A stretch of DNA of 64,000 nucleotides from Manihot esculenta (GCF_001659605.2 NC_035169.2:17918263-17982262); one strand, 5' to 3'; counted from the stretch's first letter, positions 46,840-59,551 are shown. Numbers and translations: made by a program. The notes: a model not told the origin generated them from the letters alone.

Positions 46840-47445
46840 TGCGGTCTAGCGGATACCAGCCATGTGGCCTAGGCACAAAATACGTTAGATATTCTTTTGC
46901 AAAATAGGATTAACACTCAGTCATGCGGTCTGGCAGATACTCGCCTTGCGGCCTGTCATAAGATACCTTATTTAGCGGGACTAACATCCGGGTTGTGGCT
47001 TGGCATAACCCACCTTGTGGCTTCGCATTGAATGCCTTGTTTAGTGGAAATAACACCAAGATTATGGCCTAGCGAAACCTGCCTTGTGGCTTGGCATCGA
47101 ATGCCTTGTTTAGCGGGACTAACACTCGGATTGTGACCTGGCGAAATCCGCCTTATGGCCTAACATCAAATGCCTTGTTTAGCGGGACTAACACCCGAAT
47201 TGTGGCATGGCGGGACTCGCCTTATGGCTTGGCATCGAATGCCTTATTTAGCGGGATTAACACTTAGATTATGGCTTAGTGGAACTTGCTTTATGGCCTG
47301 ACATCGAATGACTTATTTAGCAGGATTAACCTAGATCGTGGCCTGGTGGAACTCGCCTTGTGGCCTGACATCGAATGCCTTGTTTGGTGAGACTAACATC
47401 CGAATTGTGGCCTGGAAAAACCCATCTTGTGGCTTTTAATGAATG
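46840..47445 (-). repeat. 69-bp minisatellite in the Tat 3' region
   Basis: Unit starts (ATGCCTTGTTTAGCGGGACT) at 47032, 47101, 47170, 47239, 47308 and 47375, a period of 69 bp with one 67. More diverged units extend upstream to about 46500. It lies downstream of integrase on the element's sense strand, i.e. in its 3' untranslated region. Confidence 0.85.
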
Positions 47446-47641
47446 CTCTTTAATCTTTTTGAAGAAGGCAATGTTAACGTTCCTTATCACTAAAGAATAT
47501 AACACATGAAAAGATACCTCGTTCATTATTATTGATAAAATTTTTAAAAATATTCCAAGAGTGGGGAATGACTTGGCCATATAATTTGGCTAGCTTATAA
47601 GACTCTAGAAGAATAACTTTTGAGACCTTAAATGGTAATTT

Positions 47642-48483
47642 TTAGTTTTTGCTCAACTCACCAAACCCGGCATTATCGACTGTTACATCTGCTATTTTAA
47701 AGACTAAGTCCCCCACATTAAAAGCGCGCGACTTGACTCTACTATTGACCATTCTGGACATTTTATTCTTATAAACCGCCATTCTAATTACAGTCTTTTC
47801 TCGTAAATATTCAGCTTGATACAAATTGAATTGCATTTCTTCAGGATTTCTTGAAATCTTAGGGTGTTGTATTCTGAAACTGCTTACTTGTATTTCCATT
47901 GGGATTACTACCTCGGCCCCGTACATAAAAGAGAAAGGTATTTTCCTATGGCTGTTCTCGGGGTTGTTCTGTACGCCCAAAGTATGTGGAGCAATTTCTT
48001 AGGTCAGTTGCCCTTGGCTTTATCGAATCTTTTTTTAGCCCTTATAGGATAGTCCTGTTTGAGACCTCAATTATTCCATTGGTCTTTGAAATTCCACACC
48101 GAGTGAAGATGTCCTTACCAATGAAAGACATCTCCTGTTGAGTGGTAATTGACTGAACTGCCTTAGTCTCGGCCCACTTGCTGAAATGATCCACTACCAC
48201 AATTACAAATTTCCTTGACCCGGCCGTCTTTAGGAATGGGCCAAGGATGTCTAACCCCAAGAAAAGTCAGGGGCTTCCAATTACCGCTTGCATCTCTCCA
48301 GGGGTTCTTGGAATATTTGCATGTACTTGACATCTCTGATACTTTTAGACAAGCTGCTTTGTATCTTGCATTATTATTAGCCAGTAGTATTCTTGTATGA
48401 AAAGCGATCATCCGAGTTCTTTTATGGCTCCCGCAATCACCTTCATGAATGTACTTTAGGATTTCCTGGCTCTCTTTTTTCAT
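47642..48483 (-). pseudogene. Ty3/Tat integrase remnant
   Basis: 48163-48483 is the degenerate zinc-binding N-terminus (ILKYIHEGDCGSH). 48042-48260 has the start of the catalytic core (GLDILGPF, FVIVVVDHFSKWAE). 47642-47980 is the C-terminal part (PFSFMYGAEVVIPMEIQV, FNVGDLVF). Frames are shifted and the core between them is shortened. Confidence 0.8.
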
Positions 48484-48559
48484 TACACAACGTATCTATG
48501 ATTGAGTTGAGGACTTCTTATACAACCAACCATCAATTAGTGTATATTTAGAAGATGTT

Positions 48560-49070
48560 TTTATTATCTGTTTAGCTGACAATTCATCAGTCAGTAGATC
48601 ATCCTATGTCAAAAACTTATAACGGGTGTCACCCAAGATTCTCCTTCCTCTATGGGAAAAGACTCTTCCTCATCAGTTGCAGGAGTGTGCAGCTCTTCAA
48701 ACTAAAATGGTTGAGCTAAGTGTTGTTCTCCAGCCACTGCCATTTTGGCCAGAAATTCGACCTCTTCATTATTACCTCTAGCCACCTGATGAAACTCGTA
48801 GTTGCCCTGCCTGCTTTTGATTCTCTCTCTTAAGGAGCAAACCTTTTTCTCGTTTTTTACTAGGTTTGATTCTCGAATTTTGAATTGTCCCTGGCACTAA
48901 CCAATAACCAACTGTGAATCGCTAAAAATAATAGATTTCTATATACCTATTTCCTTGATGATTGTTAGGGCCATTATTACATCCTCGTACTCAGCAATGT
49001 TGTTGGTAGCGAGTTTACAATCATCATATGACACCTAATTGGTCACTTGTATTGCTTCTGCATTAAACCG
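48560..49070 (-). pseudogene. Ty3/Tat RNase H remnant
   Basis: Minus-strand translation near 48900-49015 gives TNNIAEYED and FSDSQLVIGQ, characteristic of the RNase H domain of Tat elements, followed by NEEVEFLAKM near 48750. Several stops. Confidence 0.65.
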
Positions 49071-49079
49071 TGAGATAAA

Positions 49080-49788
49080 ACTTCTTAAAGACTCGCTTTC
49101 TCCTTGGCAGATCTTTCACAAGTCGGAGGAAAGCTTTTTAGAAGGTATATAAGTAATAAACCTATATTTAAACAATATGGCAAATTGCGTAAAGTTTTAA
49201 ATTGAATCTGGGCTTAGATGTTGGTACTATTTTTGAGCCAAACCTATTAGTGTTAATGGAAACACTAAGTACAATATGAAGTAGTTGATATCCTAGAGCT
49301 GTATGGTCATCCTAAAGATCGCCAGATGACTTATGGGATCTACTGTTCCACCATGTTTGCCCAAGCTAGGTAGCTCGAACCTGGTCAAGAAAGTTTATGC
49401 TTGGACCTCTTCTGATAGCGACGAGGCATTGTCCAGACCAAAGTCCTTTTTCTGCTCCTCTTGGTACCTTTGAACAACCCTTATCAGCTTTCATTTGACG
49501 TCCTTTGGAGCATCGTCTAATGAATCTTCTTCATCTAACTCAGCCTTCTCTTTGGACCGCATCTGGATCGCCACTATCCGAGTCCTTAGAGTGTCAACGG
49601 AGGCTTCCTCCCTTCCTCTGGGAACCATGAACGACACCTCCTTCCAAGTTTTACATTGCTCAAGAGTAGCCTGTAACCTTTTAATATCTTAGAGCATTTG
49701 CTCATTGTTCAAATTATTGAGATTTGATTTGTTAACCATAGAGGGTATGCTTTGTCCATTACCAGGAGTGGAAGAAATGATAGTGCCC
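49080..49788 (-). pseudogene. Ty3/Tat gag-like N-terminal remnant
   Basis: Minus-strand frames start near 49630 (MVPRGREEASVDTLR) with a charged linker. The layout suggests gag, but the match is weak. It is directly next to RNase H, so an internal deletion removed the rest of gag, protease and RT. Confidence 0.4.
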
Positions 49789-50315
49789 TGATAGAGCCTA
49801 TTTTAGTCCATTTTATCATTATGTTCTTGATGTTTATTTACATCTTTTCTGCCTAATTTTGTGGTTTTAATCATGTTTTGCAGATATTATGTGTGAAGAG
49901 ACAATCTGAAGAAAATGCTCTTAAAATTGCCAAAAAGTGCCAAATATGGAAAGTGCCAAAAAGGAAAGTTTTCAAAAAAGGAAAGTTTTTAGAAAAGTAA
50001 AGTTTTCAAATAAGGGAAGTGCAGAAGCAAAAGCAAATAAGGAAAGCTTAGTCAGAAGATTATTTAAAATTCAAAATGCAGATCTTTCTTTCCTTGTTAA
50101 AAGATGTGCACACACTGCATCAGTCATATCTTCCTATTTAGGCAGTAAGATTTCATGAAGACGCACTTGCCTCTTCTGCATTCAGCATTCAAAATTCAAA
50201 CGAAGGCTCCACCTAAAAAGGAAAGACTGGACAGATATCTTTCCACTTCTGCACATGCATGTCGCGCGCCCCACCTTCCCTCTGAAGAGCATCCGCGCGC
50301 GCCACCTTCCTTCTA

Positions 50316-51726
50316 TAGGTGCATGACTTTCGGCTCTGGAGGGACTTTCGGCCGCCGAACCTGCCGCCGAAAGTGCCCTGACCAGCCTTCTTTTGCATGA
50401 TTTCCATGATTGTTTTAAGGTGTTTTAAGGGGTTTTTGGGGAGTATCTTTAGAGTCTTGTTCATGTATGTTTGGTCCCTCATTTGAGTCCACCTGTGTAG
50501 GTTCGGACCCGAGGAACCGAGGACCCCAGCAGTGAGATAGCTGCTTCCGAGTCTTGTCAGAGCTAGCCAGAGGTGAGTGGAATAACTCTATATGTTTCAA
50601 AGCCAATAACAAAAGTTTCAGCATGATTCATGCATCATAAATACCATGTGATATGTATTAGGTTGTTTGCATTAGAAACCACGAATATGTTGCATTGCAT
50701 ATCTTGATGTTGATATGGATGGATGTTGGATGACCCATTAGTCCTCAGTGCGATGAGATATGATATGTATGATATGGAAGTCCAGGCGTGCCTGCACTAC
50801 GCCTCTGGCACAATGTAAGAGAAAGACCAGGTGTGGCCTGCACTATGCCCCCAGCACAATTGGATATGTATGATATGTTATGTGTTGTGCTGGGGGCGTA
50901 GTGCAGGCCACACCTGGTCTTTCTCTTACACTGTGCCAGGGGCGTAGTCCAGGCGTGCCTGCACTACGCCCCTGGCACAATGTAAGAGAAAGACCAGGTG
51001 TGGCCTGCACTACGCCCCCAGCACAATTGGATATGTATGATATGTTATGTGTAAGAGAAAGACCAGGTGTGGCCTGCACTACGCCCCTGGCATGATTGGA
51101 TTATGTAGAGGGCTATTGGTGACAAGTCCATCCTTAATGTGAAATGTTTGTGATGCGATGCATTCCAAGATATCATATGTTTTAAATACAATGTTTTATT
51201 ATTTTGCTCACTGGGCTCTAGTAGCTCACCCCACTCCCTTAACCCCAGGTTTGCAGGTACGGGCTAGTCTAGGAGGTCAGCAAGATTAGAAGTGTTATGT
51301 AATAGATAATTATGGACATGAGAATATTGTAACGTAATGTATTGAATAGTCATGTAATGTTAAGAATTGTATTGGAGTTAGAATTGTGCTTGACCCTAGC
51401 TTGTATGTTAATCCCTTTGGTTACATTATTTTTTTTTTCAAATGTAATGGTTTAATGATGTTTTATGGAAACCAAACTTAATATGTGATGTTACCCCATT
51501 GGAGCATTTGATGAGGACTCCAGTGTGGGGATTATGATTATGAGTTGTGCATGCACAGGTTGAGTTTGGTAAATGAATGGGAAGATCAAATTTTTTATGT
51601 AATTGTTGATCATGTATGGGATTATACATGTATACAGGTTGTATGTCAGGCTTGCTATGGGTCCCGGCGGCCTTAAGCCGATCTGGATCCTAGTGCCGGT
51701 AGCGGTCCGATTTTCGGATCGTTACA
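50316..51726 (+). mobile_element. 5'-truncated Ty3-type LTR
   Basis: Matches LTR A from about 60655 onward (GTGCATGACTTTCGGCTCTG) and ends GATCGTTACA. Its first ~1.1 kb and about 65 bp of the host LTR are missing, so one deletion removed both. No target duplication remains. Confidence 0.8.
50770..51095. repeat. Amplified and inverted LTR subrepeats, 140-bp palindrome
   Basis: The 44-bp unit seen at 2335-2494 is present several times in both orientations. 50886-51025 is a near-perfect palindrome with 70-bp arms, centre at 50955/50956. Confidence 0.85.
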
Positions 51727-52002
51727 ATTTAAGAAGCACATAACCAGCCGAGACTCTCTTCCTCTCTTCCACAACTCTTCACGCCTCTCATCCGCGGATT
51801 GCACAAGGACGGCCACACCTTCTTCTTCTTCTACCTTTCTTCTTTTCTTTTATTTTGGTTTTGGTTCAGCCATGAGTAGTGGAAACCTTTTGTTCTAGTT
51901 TAAGATTGGTTGAAACTTTGGTTGTTTAATGGATTGTGAGATTTGAACATAAATTGTTATCTTTGGTTTGTTCAATATTTATGCAATTTCATGCTTGATT
52001 CC

Positions 52003-53706
52003 TGATAGAGCATATTTTAGTCCACTTTCTCGTTATCTTATTGATGTTTATTTACATCTTTTCTGCCTAACTTTGTGGTTTTAATCATGTTTTGCAAATA
52101 TTAGGTGTAAAGATACATTCTGGAGAAAATGCTCTTAAAACTGCCAAAAAGTGCCAAATATGGAAAGCGCCAAAAAAGGAAAGTTTTCAAATATGGAAAG
52201 TGTCAAATAAGGAAAGTTTTCAGAAAAGGAAAGTCCTCGAATAAGAGAAGTGCAGAAGCAAAAGCAAATAAGGAAAGCTCAGTCAGAAGATTATTTGAAA
52301 TTCAAATCGCAGATCTTTCTTTCCTTATTCAAAGATGTGCACACACTGCAGCAGTCAAATCTTCCTATTTAGGCAAGCAAGATTTCAAGGAGATGCACTT
52401 GCCTCTTCTTCATTCAGCATTCAAAATTCAAATGAAGGCTCCACCTAAAAAGGAAAGACAAGACAAATATCTTTCCACTTCTGCACATTAATGACTGCGC
52501 TCCGCTTCCTCTTCTGCAATCCGCGCGCCTCCTTCCTTCTGGAGAATTTGCAACGCGATTCTTTCCTTTTTAGCACTTTGGGCAGCCTCTTCACTAATTA
52601 AGAAGCAAGTATGACCTAGAGCAGCACTTTTAACTATAAAAAGACACATAAGGAGCCTCCACACAACCTTTAAGCCCCCCTTGGGAGGCACCTACGAAAT
52701 TCACATCTCTTCTTCTACCTTTCTTCTTTTCTTTTATTTTTGGTTTTGTTTCAGCCATGAGAGGCTGAAACCTTTTATTCTAGTTGAAGATTAGGTGATA
52801 CTTTAGTTGTTTTATGGATTGGGAGACTTGATTAAACATTGTTAAACTTTTGGTTGTTCAATATTTATGCAATTTCATGCTTGATTTCAATATTGCTTTT
52901 TTCTTTAGATCTACGATTCTTGATTGCAAAGTAATAATATGTGAGTTTGGATAATTTAAGTCCGTAATTGCTTGAGTTATTCAAACATAAGAATACTTGG
53001 TGTAAAAACCAAGGAAATTGTATGATCTAGCAACATCTCATGCGTTTGAGTAGTTAGGATTGGATCTCTCTCTTTCTTCATGCAATTAACAATTGTTTGA
53101 TGCCTAAGGCCCAAGGACGTTCCTTGGCAATTTGTTAATTAGTAATTAATTAGAGGATGTTCCCTAATTGGTTTAATCATAAGAAGAGACATAGTGGTAC
53201 GAAGCGTCTTCCATCTCCATAACTAATCTATTGAATCAATCAAAAGAAACTAAGTGTCAATGATCAATCCCAACAACTGAAGTGGATCCAATTCTTCAAC
53301 TAGAGTTTTCTTATTATTTATTTTTTTGTTATTTTATTATTCGCTTATTTTAATTGCTTTCAGTAGTTTGTTAATCAAATCAATCTCAAACCCCCCATTT
53401 TACTTTTACTGTAATTTATTTTTATTTCGCTTTCAGTTTATCTCGTTTTCAGTTTTATATCGTTTCAGTTTATTTTGCTTTCCGTTTATTTCTCTTTCAG
53501 TTTTATCTCGTTTCAGTTTTTATCTCATTTTCAGTTTTCTTCTTTTTCAGTTTATTTTTATTTCAGTTTATTTTTATTGGTCTTGATAAGGAAAATAGGT
53601 AAGTTTTTAATTCCCTGTGGATTCGATCCTTTCACCACTATCTGCAGTTATAAATTGTTGATAACCAGAAAGGTTATTTTTGACCGGCTTTGACAACCGC
53701 GAGTCA
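52003..53706 (+). repeat. 5' LTR of Athila-like copy 2
   Basis: TGATAGAGCA...CGCGAGTCA. TATA box CTATAAAAAG at 52634-52643. Confidence 0.95.
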
Positions 53707-53711
53707 AAAAT

Positions 53712-53729
53712 TGGCACCGTTGCCGGAGA
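53712..53729 (+). other. tRNA-Asp-type primer-binding site, copy 2
   Basis: TGGCACCGTTGCCGGAGA, five bases after the LTR end. It is one or two changes from the usual TGGCGCCGTTGCCGGGGA. Confidence 0.85.
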
Positions 53730-53841
53730 GTTGATTTAACTTATTTGTTTTTCTTTCAGGACCAAATTAAAAAAGAGAGAGAGAGAGAGAGCACTCTGCG
53801 CAGAACCATCTTCTGAAATATCTCAATCGCACATCTGAATC

Positions 53842-55089
53842 ATGGATGAGGTAAGTAGATCTGACTTTTTTTTTCTAACATCTTTTATGAAAGATTTTGC
53901 CACAAGACTAGTTCAATAGGTTCAAGCATTCCAGCCACCTAGGCCATGTATGATCTGTTGATATGTGGGACACCCAACTTCCCAATGTCCTACACTTTAT
54001 GAGGATTACCAACCAGCACATACAGGATTTTATGAACAGCTAAGACATGATCCCTACTATGACACATACAATCTAGGTTGGAGAGACTGTCCAGACTTCA
54101 GTTATGCATGGGATAACAACTACCAAAATTATCAAAGGTATCAAGCCCAACCATAACCTCCAAGTTCCAACCAACACCTTGAAGAAAAGATGAGGACATT
54201 GGCAATTTCTGTGCAAAGCCTCCAATAGCAGATGGAACAAATAACCACCAGAGTGAAAGCACATATGTTAAGAAGAGAGCAAGAGCTTCAAGATGTCGAG
54301 GATGATGATGAAAGTTGGCAAGTACATGAACAAGTTGCTGAAGAGAAACAACCAGAAAATTGTTTACCTAAACAAACTGATCAAACAGAACATGTTGAAA
54401 GTTTAGATATCATTGATTGTATGAGCCAAGAAAATTTTTATATGAATCAAGATGATATGCTAAACAATGATTTTTGCAGGGAAGAGAACCAGAAAGAGCC
54501 AGAATTAAAAGAAACTAACTGTTGCATCCAACAGGTGAACTGCAGCCAAGCACAGACTGAAGAGAGCTCTGCCGCACCTCTTAAGGAGAATTCGCAGATG
54601 AGCCTTGCGCAATCTAAAACACCCCCTTGCGCGACCTTTCAGTTTCCATCGCAGATGAGCTCCTCCAGTCCTCCCTTTCAGTCAGATCTTGTGCAGAAGG
54701 AGCAAACTGAAACCATTTTAGCCATAGATCCAATGCAAACAGCCCATGCTCAAAAGGAACAAATGGTATTCCAAACACCTAAATAAAAGGACCATGCGGA
54801 TCAATGCCTTCCCAAACCTCCGAATAAGGTAGAGTTTGTTTTGCCTGAATTCAGTACTAAATTGCAGCTAGCCATAGAGAAACATGAATTGGAGTTCAAA
54901 GTTCTACCCAATCATCTCAAAAATGCCAACATAAGGGCTAGAGGAACACCTCATCTGAAAGAAGAGAAGTTAATCATGTTGCTTCATGAGTACATGGAAA
55001 AAATGGGATGGGCTATGACTAAATCAAAAGGCGTGCTACACTTTCTACTCAATCCAGTTGGGACCCTTTTCCCTTCCCCAATTACTTGA
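53842..55089 (+). pseudogene. Gag of copy 2, N-terminal domain deleted and several stops
   Basis: Starts ATGGATGAG at 53842 and goes straight into the region just before the zinc knuckle (about 53949-53991, one Cys codon context broken by TGA). The ~100-residue gag core present in copy 1 is absent. Open pieces are 53965-54156, 54232-54786 and 54841-55089; the last is the conserved C-terminal block (PEFSTKLQLAIEKHELEFKV). Copy 3 has the same N-terminal deletion, so it predates their spread. Confidence 0.75.
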
Positions 55090-56089
55090 GCCTTGATCAA
55101 GTGGATCGCACCATGCACACCACACCCAGGGGAGTACTTAATTTCTTATGCATTTTAATATTTCCTATACATTGAGGACAATGCATGATTTAGGTGTGGG
55201 GGTGCATATTTCTAAATTTTTAATTTTTGCTTTAATTTTCAGTTTGAATTTTGTTTTCATTTTGAGTGTGATTTTTTTCATTTTTTTCATATTTCCACAG
55301 CTTCTCGTTTGTTTTTTGATTTGCTATACTCAAACTCATGAACTATGTTGGATGAGCTTTTCTTTCCATGACCCCATTGATGTGATGACTCTTTAAACTT
55401 ATGTTGAATCAATTACAATGAATTGTATTCATGTTTGAGAATTCCCTTTTGAATTGAATCTTTGAGTTTACCATGAAAAATATATTGATGACACTCATTA
55501 GAGAGAATGAATTGAAAATTGTGTGAATGGACTTAACAGGACTTGATTTAGCAATTGGTGTTGATTTGCCCAAATCATTGAGAGAAAGAAATTCACAAAG
55601 GCTTAGACTTCAAAAGCACAAATTGAAAACTATTCCAATGGTCAAAAGACTATGAACAGAGCTAGTAGCCACTTGGACAGGTGACCAACTGAGTAACTGG
55701 GGGTGGGTATCACAAATATGTACCTTCACGTCAAAAGGTTGGTGACTTGTTCAAGCAAAATTAAAAGTGCAAAAAGCTGAATAAAGTACTTCAAGATAAG
55801 GGCAAGTCACTCTGAAAGCTAGAAAAAGTCTTATATGAACAAATAATATGTACATGTATGATCTCTCTTGAGTAAAACAAATCCTAGCCATGGTAAGGAA
55901 AGGGAAACAAGGAAAGAAGGTGAGTAATCTTCATGCATATATTCTTCATGCATATATTCTTCACTGCAATGATTCAAAATAGGTGTCTAGAGTAAGAGCT
56001 TAAGTGGAAATAAGAATCTAGAGTAAGAAAGCTTGTTTGACTATGTTTATTTGCTTGAGGATAAACAAAAGGCAAGGTGTGGGGGTATT
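55090..56089 (+). other. Non-coding 3' internal region of copy 2
   Basis: Includes TTGAGGACAATGCATGATTT (about 55170), which precedes a GTGTGGGGG stretch, then 0.9 kb conserved with copy 1 (4031-4895) but without a frame. A 23-bp duplication of ATGCATATATTCTTC occurs at 55932-55965. It ends in the polypurine tract. Confidence 0.7.
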
Positions 56090-57790
56090 TGATAGAGCAT
56101 ATTTTAGTCCACTTTCTCGTTATCTTATTGATGTTTATTTACATATTTTCTGCCTAATTTTGTGGTTTTAATTATGTTTTGCAGATATTAGGTGTAAAGA
56201 GACATTATGGAGAAAATGCTCTTAAAACTGCCAAAAAGTGCCAAATATGGAAAGCGCCAAAAAAGGAAAGTTTTCAAATATGGAAAGTGTCAAATAAGGA
56301 AAGTTTTCAGAAAAGGAAAGTTCTCGAATAAGAGAAGTGCAGAAGCAAAAGCAAATAAGGAAAGCTCAGTCAGAAGATTATTTGAAATTCAAATCGCAGA
56401 TCTTTCTTTCCTTATTCAAAGATGTGCACACACTGCAGCAGTCAAATCTTCCTATTTAGGCAAGCAAGATTTCAAGGAGATGCACTTGCCTCTTCTTCAT
56501 TCAGCATTCAAAATTCAAATGAAGGCTCCACCTAAAAAGGAAAGATAAGACAGATATCTTTCCACTTCTGCACATTAATGACTGCGCTCCGCTTCCTCTT
56601 CTGCAATCCGCGCGCCTCCTTCCTTCTGGAGAATTTGCAACGCGATTCTTTCCTTTTTAGCACTTTGGGCAGCCTCTTCACTAATTAAGAAGCAAGTATG
56701 ACCTAGAGCAGCACTTTCAACTATAAAAAGACACATAAGGAGCCTCCACACAACCTTTAAGCCCCCCTTGGGAGGCACCTACGAAATTCACATCTCTTCT
56801 TCTACCTTTCTTCTTTTCTTTTATTTTTGGTTTTGTTTCAGCCATGAGAGGCTGAAACCTTTTATTCTAGTTGAAGATTAGGTGATACTTTAGTTGTTTT
56901 ATGGATTGGGAGACTTGATTAAACATTGTTAAACTTTTGGTTGTTCAATATTTATGCAATTTCATGCTTGATTTCAATATTGCTTTTTTCTTTAGATCTA
57001 CGATTCTTGATTGCAAAGTAATAATAAGTGAGTTTGGATAATTTAAGTCCGTAATTGCTTGAGTTATTCAAACATAAGAATACTTGGTGTAAAAACCAAG
57101 GAAATTGTATGATCTAGCAACATCTCATGCGTTTGAGTAGTTAGGATTGGATCTCTCTCTTTCTTCATGCAATTAACAATTGTTTGATGCCTAAGGCCCA
57201 AGGACGTTCCTTGGCAATTTGTTAATTAGTAATTAATTAGAGGATGTTCCCTAATTGGTTTAATCATAAGAAGAGACATAGTGGTACGAAGCGTCTTCCA
57301 TCTCCATAACTAATCTATTGAATCAATGAAAAGAAACTAAGTGTCAATGATCAATCCCAACAACTGAAGTGGATCCAATTCTTCAACTAGAGTTTTCTTA
57401 TTATTTATTTTTGTTATTTTATTATTCGCTTATTTTAATTGCTTTCAGTAGTTTGTTAATCAAATCAATCTCAAACCCCCCATTTTACTTTTACTGCAAT
57501 TTATTTTTATTCCGCTTTCAGTTTATCTCATTTTCAGTTTTATATCGTTTCAGTTTATTTTGCTTTCCGTTTATTTCTCTTTCAGTTTTATCTCGTTTCA
57601 GTTTTTATCTCATTTTCAGTTTTCTTCTTTTTCAGTTTATTTTTATTTCAGTTTATTTTATTGGTCTTGATAAGGAAAATAGGCAAGTTCTCAATTCCCT
57701 GTGGATTCGATCCTTTCACCACTATCTGCAGTTGTGAATTGTTGATAATCAGAAAGGTTATTTTTGACCGGCTTTGACAACCGCGAGTCA
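56090..57790 (+). repeat. 3' LTR of Athila-like copy 2
   Basis: Same termini as the 5' LTR. TATA box CTATAAAAAG at 56721-56730. Confidence 0.95.
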
Positions 57791-58592
57791 ATTCCATTAT
57801 TGCTTTGTTATTATGATCAATGTGGCCATTTGATTCTTGATTGCAAGGTAATATATTGTTGTTTGGATAATTTTAAGTCGTAATTGCTTGGATTATTCAA
57901 ACATAAGAACACTTGGTGTAAAAGCCAAGGAAGTTGCATGATCTAGCAATATCACCATACGTTTGGGTAGTTAGGATTAGATCTCTCTATCTCTTAATGC
58001 AGTTGACAGTTGTTTGTTGCCTGAGGACCAAGGACGCTCCTTGGCAACTTGTTAATTAGTAATTAATTAGAGGACGTTCCCTAATTGGTTTATTCTTAAG
58101 GAGAGATAATGGTGGTGAGAAGCGTCTTCCATCTCCATAACTAATCTATTGAATCAAACAAAGGAAACTAAGTTTCAATGATCAATCCCAACAACTACAG
58201 TGGATCCAATTCTTCAACTAGATCTTTCTCATTATTGATTTCTTTTATTTTTATTATTCGCTTTATTTTGTTGCTTTCAGTTAATTGTATCAATCTCAAA
58301 ACCCCCCATTTTACTTTCAGTTTATTTTGCTTTTCGTTTATTTCGCTTTCCGTTTATTTTGCTTTTAGTTTATTTCGCTTTCAGTTTATTTTGCTTTTCG
58401 TTTATTTCGCTTTCAGTTTACTTCTCTTTCAGTTTATTTTTGTTTCAGTTAATTCTCTTGGTCTTGATAAGGAAAATAGAAAAGTTTTCAATTCTCTATG
58501 GATTCGATCCTTTACCACTATCTGCAGTAGTAATATTGTTGATAACCGGAAAGGTTATTTTTGACCGGCTTCGACAACCGCAAGTCAAAAAT

Positions 58593-58610
58593 TGGCGCTG
58601 TTGTCGAGGA
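58593..58610 (+). other. tRNA-Asp-type primer-binding site, copy 3
   Basis: TGGCGCTGTTGTCGAGGA, more diverged than in copy 2, consistent with greater age. Confidence 0.8.
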
Positions 58611-58804
58611 ATTGATTTAACTTATTTATTTTTCTTTCAGGACCAAAACAGGAACAAAGCAGCATCAAATCTACCTCTGAAGAAGCCACCATCGCAGATC
58701 TCTTCTGAAACATCTCCATCGCACCATCTCACCATCTCACCTTCTCTTCACTATTTAGATTGCCATCCTTTCACCAAAGCAAGTCACCATCACAGATCTG
58801 AATC

Positions 58805-59551
58805 ATGGATGAGGTAAGTACATCTGTTCTCTATTCTTAACTCACATCTGTTATGAAAGATTTTGCCATAGGAATAGCTCGACAGGTTTAAGCATCCCAG
58901 CCACCTAGATCATGTGGGATTTGCGCATATATAGGACATCCAACTGATCAATGTCCCACACTTTATGAATACAACCAACCAGTGCATGTGTTTGGAAGAT
59001 TCAATAGTCATCCTAGACATACATTTGGAGGATTCTATGAACAGCCAAGACATGATCCCTACCATAACACATACAATTCAGATTGGGGAGCCTATCCAGA
59101 CTTCAGTTATGCATGGGATAACGACTATCAAAATTATCAAGGATATCAAGCCCAAGAAGCACCTCCAAGTTCCAACCAGCACCTTGAGAAGATGATGGAG
59201 ACATTGGTAAGTTCTATGCAAAGCATCCAACAGCACCTAGGACAATTGGCTACCTCAATGAATACAAACATGTTAAAAAGAGAGGAAGAGTTTCAAGATG
59301 ATGAGACAGATGATGAGAGTTCACAAGTACAAGAATAAGCTGCTGAAGAGAAACAACCAGAATACTGTTTGTCCAAACAAACCAGTCAAACAGAACTTAT
59401 TGATAGTCTTGATATTATTGATTGTTTGAGCCAGGATATCTTTGGTGAGAATCAAGATGAAATACTAACCAATGATCTTTGCAGGGAGACTGACCAGGTA
59501 AAGGTGGAAAGCCAGAAAGAGCTAGAATTAAATAAAGCAGTCTGCAGCATC
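58805..59551 (+). pseudogene. Gag of copy 3, N-terminally deleted, cut by LTR A
   Basis: Starts ATGGATGAG at 58805 and has the knuckle CGICAYIGHPTDQC (about 58914-58955) and the Gln-rich linker. It has stops early and at 59336-59338 and is interrupted at 59551/59552 by the Ty3 LTR, in the same stretch as the GCATCCAACAGG of copy 2 (54523). Confidence 0.75.

Larger units (their letters stand above)
45690..49788 (-). mobile_element. Decayed Tat-lineage Ty3 element (minus strand)
   Basis: From high to low: gag-like start, RNase H, integrase, minisatellite 3' region, and a probable LTR (about 45690-46450). Protease and RT are gone. It is cut at 49788 by Athila-like copy 3. Integrase placed after RNase H marks it as Ty3. 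Confidence 0.7.
52003..57790 (+). mobile_element. Athila-like gag-only retrotransposon, copy 2, complete (5788 bp)
   Basis: LTRs 52003-53706 (1704 bp) and 56090-57790 (1701 bp) differ by roughly 1%. Target duplication ATTCC at 51998-52002 and 57791-57795. Primer site 53712-53729 (TGGCACCGTTGCCGGAGA), polypurine tract 56076-56089. The internal region is 2383 bp with a decayed gag frame and no pol. It is inserted in the LTR of copy 3. Mobilised in trans, by inference. Confidence 0.95.
49789..59551 (+). mobile_element. Athila-like copy 3, split by later insertions
   Basis: Its 5' LTR starts TGATAGAGCC at 49789 and ends CCGCAAGTCA at 58587. It is in three pieces (49789-50315, 51727-52002, 57791-58587) separated by a truncated Ty3 LTR and by copy 2. 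The primer site is at 58593-58610. The internal region runs to 59551, where LTR A enters. The 3' half is outside the window. Confidence 0.85.

Noticed and set aside
52488..52691. 67-residue minus-strand frame conserved at 56575-56778 and 5440-5739
   Set aside because: Conservation reflects LTR identity; it is antisense to the LTR promoter and varies in length between copies.
53842..53855. GAG/GTAAGT as a spliced gag leader
   Set aside because: A good donor sequence, but the same bases are coding in copy 1 and no matching acceptor could be supported.
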